Of a DNA stretch of 64,000 bases, positions 44,336-53,934 are shown in pieces. The notes beneath the pieces are model-generated. The model was not told the DNA's origin. It made no database searches and worked only from the letters and a program-made list of their open reading frames with translations. The DNA comes from Candidatus Tectimicrobiota bacterium (GTDB lineage Bacteria > Tectomicrobia > Entotheonellia > Entotheonellales > Entotheonellaceae). Within the stretch, counting starts at the first letter, position 1. Every line of letters begins with the position of its first letter. The DNA lies in assembly GCA_026005175.1 (NCBI GenBank), contig BPKO01000001.1:558001-622000 (forward strand). The letters are read 5' to 3'. The translations under genes and the position numbers were made by a program.

Positions 44336-45349
44336 ATGCGCTTCAGCGTCTTTTCGGTGACCGATCACTACCCCGAGGAGCCCCGCAGCATTCGCGACTT
44401 CTACGCGCAGCTCCTCGATGAAATGGTGCTGGCCGAAGAGCTGGGGTTCTCGGCGTACTTTGTCGCCGAGCACCACTTCCACGAGTACGGCATCGTGCCT
44501 TCGCCGCCGGTGCTGCTTGGCGCCGCGGCCCAGCGCACGTCCCGCCTTGGGCTGGGGGTAGCGGTGTCGGTGCTACCATTTCACCACCCGCTGGCGGTGG
44601 CCGAAGAATACGCCATGGTCGACCAGCTCACCAACGGCCGCCTTGTCTTGGGTGTGGGCTCCGGCTACCTGCAGCACGAGTTCGCAGGCTTTGGCATGGG
44701 GCCGTGGGAAAAGCGCTTCCGCTTTGACGAGGCGCTGGCCATCATGCTCAAGGCCTGGGAAGGCGAGCCCTTCTCTTACCATGGTGTCTATTATCACGTA
44801 CACAACACGCGCCTGGCGGTGACCCCGCTGCAGCGGCCACACCCGCCTCTGTGGATCGCCATCCTGCGTGCCGAAGCGGCCTACCACGTGGGCAAGCAGG
44901 GCCGCTACCTCATGCTGGTGCCTTATGCCACCTGTGACACGCAGGCCGACCTGCAAGGCGTCATCGCCCAGTACGCGCAGGGCTACGCCGCTTCGGGCAG
45001 CGGCACGCCGCCCGACGTGGCGGTGGCCTTGCACACCTACGTTTCGACTAGCCCGGCGGCCGCCCGTGCCGAAGCAGAAGCGGCGCTGGACCGCTACGTG
45101 CGCACCCGTCTTTACGCTCGGCGCCGCAGCTACGACGAGCTGGAGCAGGCGGGGCTTATTCTCTTTGGCGACCCCGACACGGTGGCGGCGCGCATCGAGG
45201 CCTTGGCAGCCATGGGCATGACGCACCTGCTGATTCTTACTAACTTCGGGGCCTTGCCCGCCAAGCGGGTGCAGGCGTCGCTGGAGCGCTTTGCACGCCA
45301 GGTGATGCCGCGCTTTGCCACGCCGCCGGTTACCCCGGGCTACCCTTGA
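44336..45349 (+). CDS. Luciferase-like (LLM class) flavin-dependent monooxygenase
   Basis: A 337-residue TIM-barrel flavoenzyme. RFSVFSVTDHYPEEPRS opens the chain; FVAEHHFHEYGIVPSPPVLL contains the EHHF motif and VDQLTNGRLVLGVGSGYLQH the usual ligand loop. The barrel is complete to LERFARQVMPRF. ATG 44336 is preferred over TTG 44330 because GCGAGGG is better spaced. It is the first gene after the strong promoter, followed by a carboxymuconolactone-decarboxylase-like gene and a P450, which suggests an oxidative pathway on one organic substrate. The substrate is not predictable. Confidence 0.88.
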   Translation: MRFSVFSVTDHYPEEPRSIRDFYAQLLDEMVLAEELGFSAYFVAEHHFHEYGIVPSPPVLLGAAAQRTSRLGLGVAVSVLPFHHPLAVAEEYAMVDQLTNGRLVLGVGSGYLQHEFAGFGMGPWEKRFRFDEALAIMLKAWEGEPFSYHGVYYHVHNTRLAVTPLQRPHPPLWIAILRAEAAYHVGKQGRYLMLVPYATCDTQADLQGVIAQYAQGYAASGSGTPPDVAVALHTYVSTSPAAARAEAEAALDRYVRTRLYARRRSYDELEQAGLILFGDPDTVAARIEALAAMGMTHLLILTNFGALPAKRVQASLERFARQVMPRFATPPVTPGYP

Positions 45350-45396
45350 GCAAATGCCCCTCGGAGGACTCCTGACAAACAGAAAGGAGGCAGACC

Positions 45397-45711
45397 ATGG
45401 CCGACACCCGGAGCCTCATGCGCGAGGTGGCGCCGAAGCTGGCAGAACTGACCAGCGAGGTACTCTTTGGCGACGTGTGGGAACAGCCAGACCTGTCGAA
45501 GCGGGACCGCAGTCTTATCACCGTGGCTGCCCTCATCGCCCTCTACCGCACCGACCAGCTTCGCAACCACCTGCGGCGAGCCCTGGAAAACGGCGTCACG
45601 CGGCAGGAAATCGGCGCGGTCATCACCCACATGGCGTTCTATGCCGGGTGGCCCACGGCGGCCAATGCCGTGCGCGTGGCCAAGGAAGTCTTTGACGAGA
45701 TGGGCGTCTAG
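45397..45711 (+). CDS. Carboxymuconolactone decarboxylase family protein
   Basis: A 104-residue all-helical protein of the CMD fold. DLSKRDRSLITVAALIAL and GVTRQEIGAVITHMAFYAGWPTA are the family signatures. It has no cysteines, so it is not an AhpD-type peroxidase; the gamma-carboxymuconolactone decarboxylase branch, which needs no cofactor, fits better. AAAGGAGG stands eight bases ahead of the ATG. It lies 47 bases after the LLM gene. The true substrate may differ from carboxymuconolactone, since no other protocatechuate-pathway gene is nearby. Confidence 0.88.
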   Translation: MADTRSLMREVAPKLAELTSEVLFGDVWEQPDLSKRDRSLITVAALIALYRTDQLRNHLRRALENGVTRQEIGAVITHMAFYAGWPTAANAVRVAKEVFDEMGV

Positions 45712-45735
45712 GCGCCTGGAGACCGCAAAGAACCG

Positions 45736-47004
45736 ATGACAGGCGCCATACGGAAGGTTCTTGCCCCTCTGGCAGTGCGTGCCCTGCTGCTGCGGGAGTG
45801 GTGGCAGAGCGGCGTGACGTATTACCCGCTTTCGCCGCGGGTGCGGCGCGATCCTTATCCGCACTATGCGCGGCTGCGCGCCCGCGATCCCGTGCACTGG
45901 AGCGCTCTCATGAACGCCTGGGTAGTGTCGCGCTACGCCGACGTGGATGCCATTTTGCGCGACCACCGGCGCTTTGCCAACGACCCGCGCAAGTGCACGC
46001 GCTCGCGCCTGCTGCGCACGCCCCTGGAGGCCGGGGAGCCGAGCATGCTCTTCCTGGATCCTCCAGACCACACGCGGTTGCGTTCCCTGGTGAGCAAGGC
46101 CTTCACGCCGCAGGCCATTGCCGCGCTGGAGCCCCGCATTCGCGCCATTGTCAATGAGCTGCTCGATGGCATTGCCGACCCGGCGGCTTTTGACCTCATC
46201 GAAGTGCTGGCTTACCCCTTACCGGTGATCGTCATTGCCGAGCTTTTGGGGGTGCCGCCGCAAGACCGGGCCCAGTTCAAGCGCTGGTCGGATCAGCGCG
46301 CCCGCATTCTGGAGCCGGTACTCACGGCCCGCGAGCGGCAAGAGGCCATGCAGGCGGCCAAAGAACTCGACGCCTACTTCCTGCGCATCCTCGACGCGCG
46401 CCGCCGCGAGCCACGCGCCGATCTTATCAGCGCCCTGGTGGCCGCTGAAGAACAGGGCGATCGCCTCACCCAGGCAGAGCTCTTGGTGATGCTGCGCTTG
46501 CTGCTGGTGGCCGGCAACGAAACCACCACCAACCTCATCGGCAACGGCATGCTGGCCTTGCTGCGCCACCCCGACCAGCTGCACTTGCTGCGCGCCCGCC
46601 CCGAGCTGCTGCCGAGCGCCGTGGAAGAGCTGCTACGCTACGATGCCCCGGTGCAGATCGACGCCCGCACCGCCGTCGAAGACGTCGACCTCCACGGCCG
46701 GCATATCGCCAAAGGCCAGGCGGTGATCTTGCTCCTGGGTGCGGCCAACCGCGATCCCGAGGTGTTTCCCCACCCCGACACCTTGGACATCATCCGCCAG
46801 CAGGCCAGCCACATCGCCTTTGGCCGCGGCATTCACCACTGCCTGGGGGCGCCGCTGGCGCGACTGGAAGCCCGCATTGCCTTTGAAGCCCTGTTGCAGC
46901 GCTTTGCCGACTTGCGCCTACTTAGCGAGGAGCCGCCTTGGCGCGACAACGTGGTGCTACGCGGCTTGCGCGCCTTGCCACTGCGCGCCACGGTGGCGCG
47001 CTAG
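45736..47004 (+). CDS. Cytochrome P450
   Basis: A 422-residue soluble bacterial P450. Haem-thiolate Cys369 lies in FGRGIHHCLGAPLARLE, the ExxR pair in AVEELLR near residue 300, and the oxygen-activating I helix reads LLVAGNETTTN near 256. SMLFLDPPDHTRLRSLVSKAF is the usual C-helix region. The N-terminus is not hydrophobic enough for a membrane anchor. The gene starts 24 bases after the CMD-like gene and closes the operon. No ferredoxin partner is encoded here. The class resembles hydroxylases of terpenoid or fatty-acid-like substrates, but the substrate is open. Confidence 0.92.
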   Translation: MTGAIRKVLAPLAVRALLLREWWQSGVTYYPLSPRVRRDPYPHYARLRARDPVHWSALMNAWVVSRYADVDAILRDHRRFANDPRKCTRSRLLRTPLEAGEPSMLFLDPPDHTRLRSLVSKAFTPQAIAALEPRIRAIVNELLDGIADPAAFDLIEVLAYPLPVIVIAELLGVPPQDRAQFKRWSDQRARILEPVLTARERQEAMQAAKELDAYFLRILDARRREPRADLISALVAAEEQGDRLTQAELLVMLRLLLVAGNETTTNLIGNGMLALLRHPDQLHLLRARPELLPSAVEELLRYDAPVQIDARTAVEDVDLHGRHIAKGQAVILLLGAANRDPEVFPHPDTLDIIRQQASHIAFGRGIHHCLGAPLARLEARIAFEALLQRFADLRLLSEEPPWRDNVVLRGLRALPLRATVAR

Positions 47005-47009
47005 CGCCC

Positions 47010-47792
47010 TTACTGCTCGCGCACCACGGGGTTGCGCAGCACCCCAATGCCGTCGATGGCGATCTCGATGACGTCCCCGTCTTTGAGGTTTTCCGACGCG
47101 CCGTCGGTGCCCATCCACAGCACGTCGCCGGGATAAAGCGTCAGGTACTGGCTCATGCGACTAATGTAGTGCTGGACGCTGAAAATGGCGTCGGCCACCG
47201 CGTAGCGGAACACCTCGCGGCCGTTGAGAATGATGCGCACGTGCAGCTCGGCAGGATCGAGGCCGGTAACGATCCAGGGGCCCATGGGCTTGAAGGTGTC
47301 GGTATTTTTGGCCCGCCACAAGGTGCGGTCGGTGCGCTGCCAGGTGCGCTCGCTGACGTCGTTGCCAATGGTGTAGCCGAGCACGTAGTCGAGGGCTTCG
47401 GCCTCGGAGACGCGGCGGCACTTCTTGCCGATGACCACCACCAGCTCGCCTTCGTACTGCACTTCGTCAGAAGCATCACGCGGAATAATAATAGGCTCAT
47501 CAGTAGCAATAAGCGCGTTGTTGGCGCGGTAGCCCACGTCGGCCTGGGTGGGGAAGCGGGGTTCTTCCCCGCGCTGACGGGCCACCTCGATGAGGTGCTG
47601 GCGGTAGTTGATGCCGGCGGCGTAAAACGTCGGCGGGATCACCGGCACCCGCAGCTTGACGGCCGAAAGCGGATATGTCGTCGGGGTGACGGTGTAGCCC
47701 TCAAACGGCGAGCCGACAACGGCGGTCACCGTTTCTCCTTCCACGAGGCCGTAGGCGGTCTGCTCGCCTACCTGAAAGCGGCACCACTTCAT
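47010..47792 (-). CDS. Fumarylacetoacetate hydrolase (FAH) family protein
   Basis: A 260-residue metal-dependent hydrolase or decarboxylase of the FAH fold. The metal ligands are Glu114, Glu116 (VQYEGELVVVIGK) and Asp145 (GYTIGNDVSERTWQ), followed by KNTDTFKPMGPWIV. YAAGINYRQHL near residue 58 is the usual start of the catalytic domain. Members act on 2-oxo or 2,4-dioxo acids in aromatic breakdown, for example 2-hydroxyhepta-2,4-diene-dioate or acylpyruvates. It converges with the P450 gene, with five bases between stops, and is followed upstream by an MBL hydrolase. Confidence 0.9.
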   Translation of the reverse strand: MKWCRFQVGEQTAYGLVEGETVTAVVGSPFEGYTVTPTTYPLSAVKLRVPVIPPTFYAAGINYRQHLIEVARQRGEEPRFPTQADVGYRANNALIATDEPIIIPRDASDEVQYEGELVVVIGKKCRRVSEAEALDYVLGYTIGNDVSERTWQRTDRTLWRAKNTDTFKPMGPWIVTGLDPAELHVRIILNGREVFRYAVADAIFSVQHYISRMSQYLTLYPGDVLWMGTDGASENLKDGDVIEIAIDGIGVLRNPVVREQ

Positions 47793-47831
47793 GGCGTATG
47801 CCTCCTGGCGGTCAGACGCAACTTGGCAAAG

Positions 47832-48656
47832 TCACGAGGCCAGCGCATAGCGTGCCGGCGTGGCCACCACCTTGCCCTCGCGCACCAGCTTTTCGAGGTG
47901 GGTGGCCACGTTGCTTTCTGCCGCCTGGCGCAGACCTCGGGGCAGGTTGCGGGGATAAATGGCCCGCGCAAGGGCACGTACATCGCCCACTCCGCGTGCC
48001 AGCGCCGCCAGGATCTGCTGCTCGCGCTCCTCGCGGTGCTTGATGTACCACTGCACCAGCTTTGGCCCGCGCGGCGGGGGCACCACCGGACCGTGGCCCG
48101 GACAGACGGTGTCGTGCGGGAAGCGGCGCAGCAGGTGCAAGGAGCGCATGTAGCTCGCCAGGTCCCGCACCGTCGACGACGAAGCGCCCAGGATGCAGTC
48201 GCCGGTAAACAGCACCCGGTCTTCTTTGAGGTAAAAGCTCACGTGATCGACTTCGTGCCCTGGAGTAAACAAGGCGCGCAGCGTCGCCCCACCTCCCGTG
48301 CGAATCACCTCCCGAGAGGCAAGCGGCTGCACCACTCCCGGGCCGAGCATGGCCTCGAGACGCTTCACCAGCTTGGGGTGGCAGCGCACCGGTGCTTGCA
48401 GGGCATCGTAGAGGCGGTCAAGGCCGCCGATGTGGTCTTGATGGCCGTGGGTGATGAGGATGGCGCTGATGTGCGGGCGTCCCAGCCGGGCGTAGTACTC
48501 CAGGATGCTGCGCGTCCAGGCGCGGTGCTGGTCGCCGGCGTCGATGAGCACCATGTCGGTATGCGGATCGCCGACAAAGTAGTTGTTGCTGCCGCCGGGA
48601 TGCATCACCCCGCCGTCGTCAATGTGCATCACGTACACGTGGGGAGCCACCTGCAT
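47832..48656 (-). CDS. MBL-fold metallo-hydrolase
   Basis: A 274-residue beta-lactamase-fold hydrolase with zinc motif THGHQDH (His70, His72, Asp74, His75), a further His in FTPGHEVDHVSF, and Asp in LFTGDCILG. VCPGHGPVV supplies another ligand. The C-terminal helical domain (residues about 200-270, REEREQQILAAL) resembles the winged-helix-like tail of LACTB2-type hydrolases. It lies 39 bases upstream of the FAH gene on the same strand, so the two probably form one unit. The substrate class is thioester or glyoxalase-like by family, not proven. Confidence 0.88.
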   Translation of the reverse strand: MQVAPHVYVMHIDDGGVMHPGGSNNYFVGDPHTDMVLIDAGDQHRAWTRSILEYYARLGRPHISAILITHGHQDHIGGLDRLYDALQAPVRCHPKLVKRLEAMLGPGVVQPLASREVIRTGGGATLRALFTPGHEVDHVSFYLKEDRVLFTGDCILGASSSTVRDLASYMRSLHLLRRFPHDTVCPGHGPVVPPPRGPKLVQWYIKHREEREQQILAALARGVGDVRALARAIYPRNLPRGLRQAAESNVATHLEKLVREGKVVATPARYALAS

Positions 48657-48750
48657 ACGACACCTCAGTCAGCAATGGAGGTTAAAGGCTGCGGCGCCGT
48701 TGGGCCCGAAGTTAACGGCGGAACACCGTACCATACCGCCCCCGCGGGCG

Positions 48751-49387
48751 TCAAGCCCGCTGGCCGCCTGCCGAGCCCCTTGGGTTTTCGTCCTCGGGCG
48801 GCGAGGCCTGGCGTTGCTGCCACAGCCACTGCAGGAACTCGGCGCGCTCGGCCCTCGCTGGCCCGCTGCCACCAGTAGCGCAGGCGGGCCAGCGGGGTAG
48901 GCCTGGCGGCAAGGCGCTTGGCTTCGGGACGCAATGGCCCCGTGTCAGGCGGCGCGGAAGGCCGGGGTGCTCCAGAGGGGGGCGGTGCGGTTGGGGAAGC
49001 CACGGCGGCTGCCCGTGGCTGAGCGGATGGGGCAGGGGTAGACAGGCCACAGAGCTCGCCAAGTGTCACGGTGGGACCTGCCGACATGAGGCGCTCGATC
49101 AGGGCGGCTTCACAGCCAAGCCCGTGCGGGGGAGGCGCGGTGCAAAAAGCCGTCAGGGAGGCAAAAGGCTGTCCGGTGGGATCCGTTAGCTGCCGGTACC
49201 CCTTGTAGCGCTCCAGACTCAGCAGCCAGGCCTTGAGGTGACGCACCGGCACGCCGGGGCGCCGCAGCAGCCGCTGCAGCTCCCAGCGTACGCCCAGCGC
49301 CCAAGCCCGTGACCCGCGGGGGGCTGTAAGGTCGCCGCGCTCCTCTAGGAGAAGGCTCGGCACCTGCTTGGCCTGCCCGTGCTCCAT
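48751..49387 (-). CDS. Conserved-looking protein of unknown function (one frameshift)
   Basis: Start at ATG 49387 (MEHGQAKQ) behind GAGGAAGG. Residues 25-110 form a compact domain with VPVRHLKAWLLSLERYKGYR, TDPTGQPFASLTAFC and HGLGCEAALIERL. A Pro/Ala-rich linker of about 70 residues follows, then a short tail with RLRYWWQRASEAERAEFLQW once one base is dropped in the CCC at 48852-48854. The literal frame instead runs on to 48665 with low-complexity sequence. I recall similar KAWVLALE...GYR...F.AFC proteins of unknown role in other bacteria, but have no family name. It stands alone upstream of the MBL gene. Confidence 0.55.
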
Positions 49388-49780
49388 GCCGCCTTCCTCT
49401 CGCCTGGCCTGATCACGCCCCCTCAAGTTTCTCTTCGCCGCAGCCGATACGGTAGCCAGGCTTTTTTTTCGTGCCTTTGGCCGCTGGTCGCACGGCACAC
49501 GGCAGCATGGTGAGGGGCGCGCATGAACGGCTGCAGATACTGTATTATCATGCACTTTCGCCGCCGGCGCGGCAAGCGGCTCGCCCGCGGCATCGCCATG
49601 TGTTTGGCCCGCGAGCAGCTGACCCGCTGCGAAAAAAAAACGACACGAACGCGGGTCGGGCTGCGAATATCACGACGCCAAGGCGCGGGCCTTTGGCCTT
49701 TACCCAGCGGAGCACAACGGCTCTTCGCGGCGCCCCCGGCGGCGTTCCCGGCGGCGTTCCCGCACCCAGGCGTAACGGGT
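49388..49780. other. Gene-free gap
   Basis: About 390 bases with no supported gene. It contains two exact tandem copies of GGCGGCGTTCCC (49738-49749 and 49750-49761), a nine-A run near 49630 and an AT-rich patch near 49540 (ACTGTATTATC) that might hold a promoter. No hairpin with a T-run was found. Confidence 0.5.
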
Positions 49781-50065
49781 TCAGGCGTAAAGGTCAAGAA
49801 GCAAGCCGCGGGCCGAGACAAAGCGAAGGGGCTCGCCGCGGGCCGAGTAGATCTCCGGGCCCCGCGCTGCAGGCAGCAGCAATTGCGGCGGACGTGCCGT
49901 AACGCCTTCTTCGACCGCGGCAGAGGCGACCTCCCACACGCCGTCGTGACCCAGCGCCAGCGAAATCACCGGCCCTTCCTGGAAGCGCCCCGGCGCTGCC
50001 GGTGGTCCCCAGGCAGGCCACCGCACTTCCCCCCACCCTGCCAGCGTCCCAGGACCCAGGTTCAT
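49781..50065 (-). CDS. Small hypothetical protein downstream of the carbonic-anhydrase-like gene
   Basis: A 94-residue protein starting at ATG 50065 with GGGAGAGGACGG ahead of it, 42 bases after the stop of the gamma-carbonic-anhydrase-like gene. The middle part, PVISLALGHDGVWEVASAAV followed by a Pro/Arg stretch, reads like a folded protein; no family recognised and no signal or membrane segment. Confidence 0.55.
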   Translation of the reverse strand: MNLGPGTLAGWGEVRWPAWGPPAAPGRFQEGPVISLALGHDGVWEVASAAVEEGVTARPPQLLLPAARGPEIYSARGEPLRFVSARGLLLDLYA

Positions 50066-50107
50066 CCGTCCTCTCCCTTGCCGCTGCGGTACCGCAGCGC
50101 CCAGGCG

Positions 50108-50665
50108 TCAAGGCGCCGCGAACCCCCGCCGTGTCGGCGAGGTGTCGAGATCAGGGCGCTGGCGCTTGTAAGCCCGGGTAAGCCGAACGTACTCCTCTCC
50201 CATGGCCCGCACACGCGCGCGCTGCTCCGGCGTCAGCCCCCTAACGATCCGTCCCGGCACCCCCACCACCAGCGAGTTGGGCGGCACCTCCATTCCTTCG
50301 GGGACCAGGGCACAAGCTCCAATGATGCTGTTGGCCCCGATGCGAGCGCGGCTGAGGACCACGGCGCGGATGCCCACCAGGACACCGTCGCCGATGCGGC
50401 AGCCGTGGACCACCGCCCCGTGGCCGATCACCACGTCGTTGCCGATAACGGTAGGCTGGTCCGCATCCACATGCACCACCGCGCCGTCTTGCACGCTGCA
50501 GCGGTCACCCACCACGATCGGTGCCAGGTCCCCGCGCAGCACGGCGCCAAACCAGACGCTGGAGTCTTCGCCCAGGGTCACGTCGCCAACGAGCGTTGCG
50601 GTATGGGCTACAAATGCCGTGGCGTGCACCTTGAGCAGGGCTGGCTCGAGCCGCAGCGGTGCCAT
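50108..50665 (-). CDS. Gamma-carbonic anhydrase-like hexapeptide-repeat protein
   Basis: A 185-residue left-handed beta-helix protein with isoleucine-rich hexapeptide repeats. The zinc-binding His set His65, His82 and His87 (VVHVD, IGHGAVVHGC) is complete, as in the YrdA/PaaY/Cam group. The C-terminal helix carries LTPEQRARVRAMGEEYVRL. Members form trimers and some are active carbonic anhydrases. It lies 13 bases after leucyl aminopeptidase on the same strand. Whether it acts on CO2 is unproven, since many relatives show no activity. Confidence 0.88.
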   Translation of the reverse strand: MAPLRLEPALLKVHATAFVAHTATLVGDVTLGEDSSVWFGAVLRGDLAPIVVGDRCSVQDGAVVHVDADQPTVIGNDVVIGHGAVVHGCRIGDGVLVGIRAVVLSRARIGANSIIGACALVPEGMEVPPNSLVVGVPGRIVRGLTPEQRARVRAMGEEYVRLTRAYKRQRPDLDTSPTRRGFAAP

Positions 50666-50678
50666 GCCGGCTACTCGC

Positions 50679-52211
<1,533 letters not shown>

Positions 52212-52250
52212 CTTGTTTTCTCCTGTACGGGTAGTGGACAGGCGCGCGGC

Positions 52251-53709
52251 TCAGTCTGCCGGCCGCGGCAAGGCAACGTAAAGCGTCGTCTCCTGGCGGG
52301 CGACCAGCAAGAGGACGTCTTGCGTGGGGCCTTGCTGCAGGGCAGCGGTGTAATCCTGTACGCCGTGGACCGGCTGCCGATTTACCTCGAGGATGACGTC
52401 GCCGCGTCGCAGCCCGGCTTCCGCCGCCGGGCTGTCCTCCTCAACGGCCGTCACCACCACCCCGTCGGTGGCCGTCAAGCCCAGCTGTCGTGCCAGGGCC
52501 GGCGAGAGGTCGGCGACGGTGAGTCCGAGCCGCTGCGACACGTCTTCCCCCGCGCGCTGCATGGTCTCGCGCAGCTCGGCCACGGTGACGCGCAACGTCC
52601 GCAGCTTGCCCTGGCGCAGGACCTGCACCTCCACTTGCTTGCCCACCGGGGTGCGGGCCACCACCCGCGGCAGCTGGTGCATGTCGCGAATGGCCGGTGC
52701 CGTCAAAGGCCACAATAATGTCACCCCGCTCAATGCCAGCCTGCGCCGCCGGGCTGTCGGCCACCACCTCGGTGACCAGGGCGCCGTGGGCCTCTTCCAG
52801 GGACAGGGCCTGAGCCAGTTCGGGGGTGATTTTCTGGATCATGACCCCCAGCCACCCGCGCGTCACTTTGCCGCTGCGGTACAGCTGCGGCACGATCTCC
52901 TTGGCCAGATTGATGGGAATGGCAAAGCCGATGCCTGTCCCGCCGGCGATAATCGCGGTGTTGATTCCCACCACCTGTCCGCGGATGTTGAACAGCGGGC
53001 CGCCACTGTTGCCCGGGTTGATCGAGGCATCGGTCTGGATGAAGTCGTCGTACTGTCCGGCGCCGATCACGCGCCCCTTGGCGCTGACGATGCCCACCGT
53101 CACCGTGTGCGACAGCCCAAACGGATTGCCAATGGCCATCACCCACTCGCCGATGCGCAGGGCATCCGAATCCCCCAGCACCACCGCAGGCAAGGGGTCC
53201 GCGGGCTCAACTTGTAGCAGCGCGAGGTCCGTTTTAGGGTCGCGTCCCAAAATGCGCGCTTCCAGCTGCCGCTCGTCCTGCAGGATCACCTTGATGGCCT
53301 CGGCGCCTTCAATAACGTGGTCGTTGGTGAGGATGAGCCCTGAGGGGTGAATCACAAAGCCCGAGCCCAGGCTCTGGCGCGCGTGCGGCGGCGCCTCTCC
53401 AAAGAAGCGCTCGAAGAACTCGCGGAAGGGATCGGGCGCAAAGGGCGGGCGCTCGCCAAAGGGACTGCGGAAGCGCGGGAATCCCCCCCCTCGCCTCGCC
53501 TCCTTGTGCACGGCACTGATGTTGACCACCGCGGGCGACAGCTTCTCGGCAAGTTCCGTAAAGATCTCAAGACCCTGCGGCACCGCGGGCGCAGGGGCCT
53601 CTCTGGCTTCCTGCCACAGGGGCCCTTGGAACTCCTGGACCCCTTGGCCCGTCGCTGCCAAGAGGGCCAGTATCCAAAGCGCCCACACACCGCCTTTCCA
53701 GGAGGGCAT
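52251..53709 (-). CDS. Periplasmic serine protease, DegP/HtrA family (one frameshift)
   Basis: Two frames join into about 485 residues: signal peptide ([20 protein letters not shown]), trypsin-like domain with His in [11 protein letters not shown], Asp in [11 protein letters not shown] and Ser in [10 protein letters not shown], then two PDZ domains ([15 protein letters not shown] and [15 protein letters not shown]). The frame breaks near 52694; dropping one base restores [17 protein letters not shown], so an error is likely. ATG 53709 is preferred because it gives a clean signal peptide; GTG 53739 adds ten residues. A Gly/Phe-rich Q-linker-like stretch (GGGFPRF...FFERFFG) precedes the protease, as in DegP. 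It degrades or refolds damaged envelope proteins. Confidence 0.85.
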
Positions 53710-53739
53710 ACCAAGAACCTTTATAGGGGAAGACTTCAC

Positions 53740-53934
53740 CAGTGTGAGGGAAATATACTCGGTGCGCGCGGCCCGTGCAAGGGCGCCTACTGCAGCCTAA
53801 TCGCGCAAAAAGCTTGACATTGGAAAAATTCTTGTGCTGCGGCCAGCGGCTTCTGTATAAATAAAGCGTTGGGGTTGCAGTGGTACGGAGGTGGACTCTG
53901 GACGGCGAACCCTGTGACCGGGAGAGGACGGGAC
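53740..53934. promoter_or_regulatory. AT-rich divergent promoter region between HtrA and the M23 gene
   Basis: TTGACA at 53814-53819 and TATAAA at 53856-53861 stand out on the plus strand, but they are 36 bases apart. A weaker TTGTGC (53832-53837) lies 18 bases ahead of TATAAA and pairs better. The minus-strand HtrA promoter is not clear; no obvious sigma-E motif was recognised. Confidence 0.4.

Noticed and set aside
46938-48878. 646-residue plus-strand open frame
   Set aside because: Antisense to the FAH and MBL hydrolases; composition is that of a shadow frame.
49738-49761. Tandem GGCGGCGTTCCC repeat as a CRISPR or iteron array
   Set aside because: Only two copies with no spacers and no cas or replication genes nearby.
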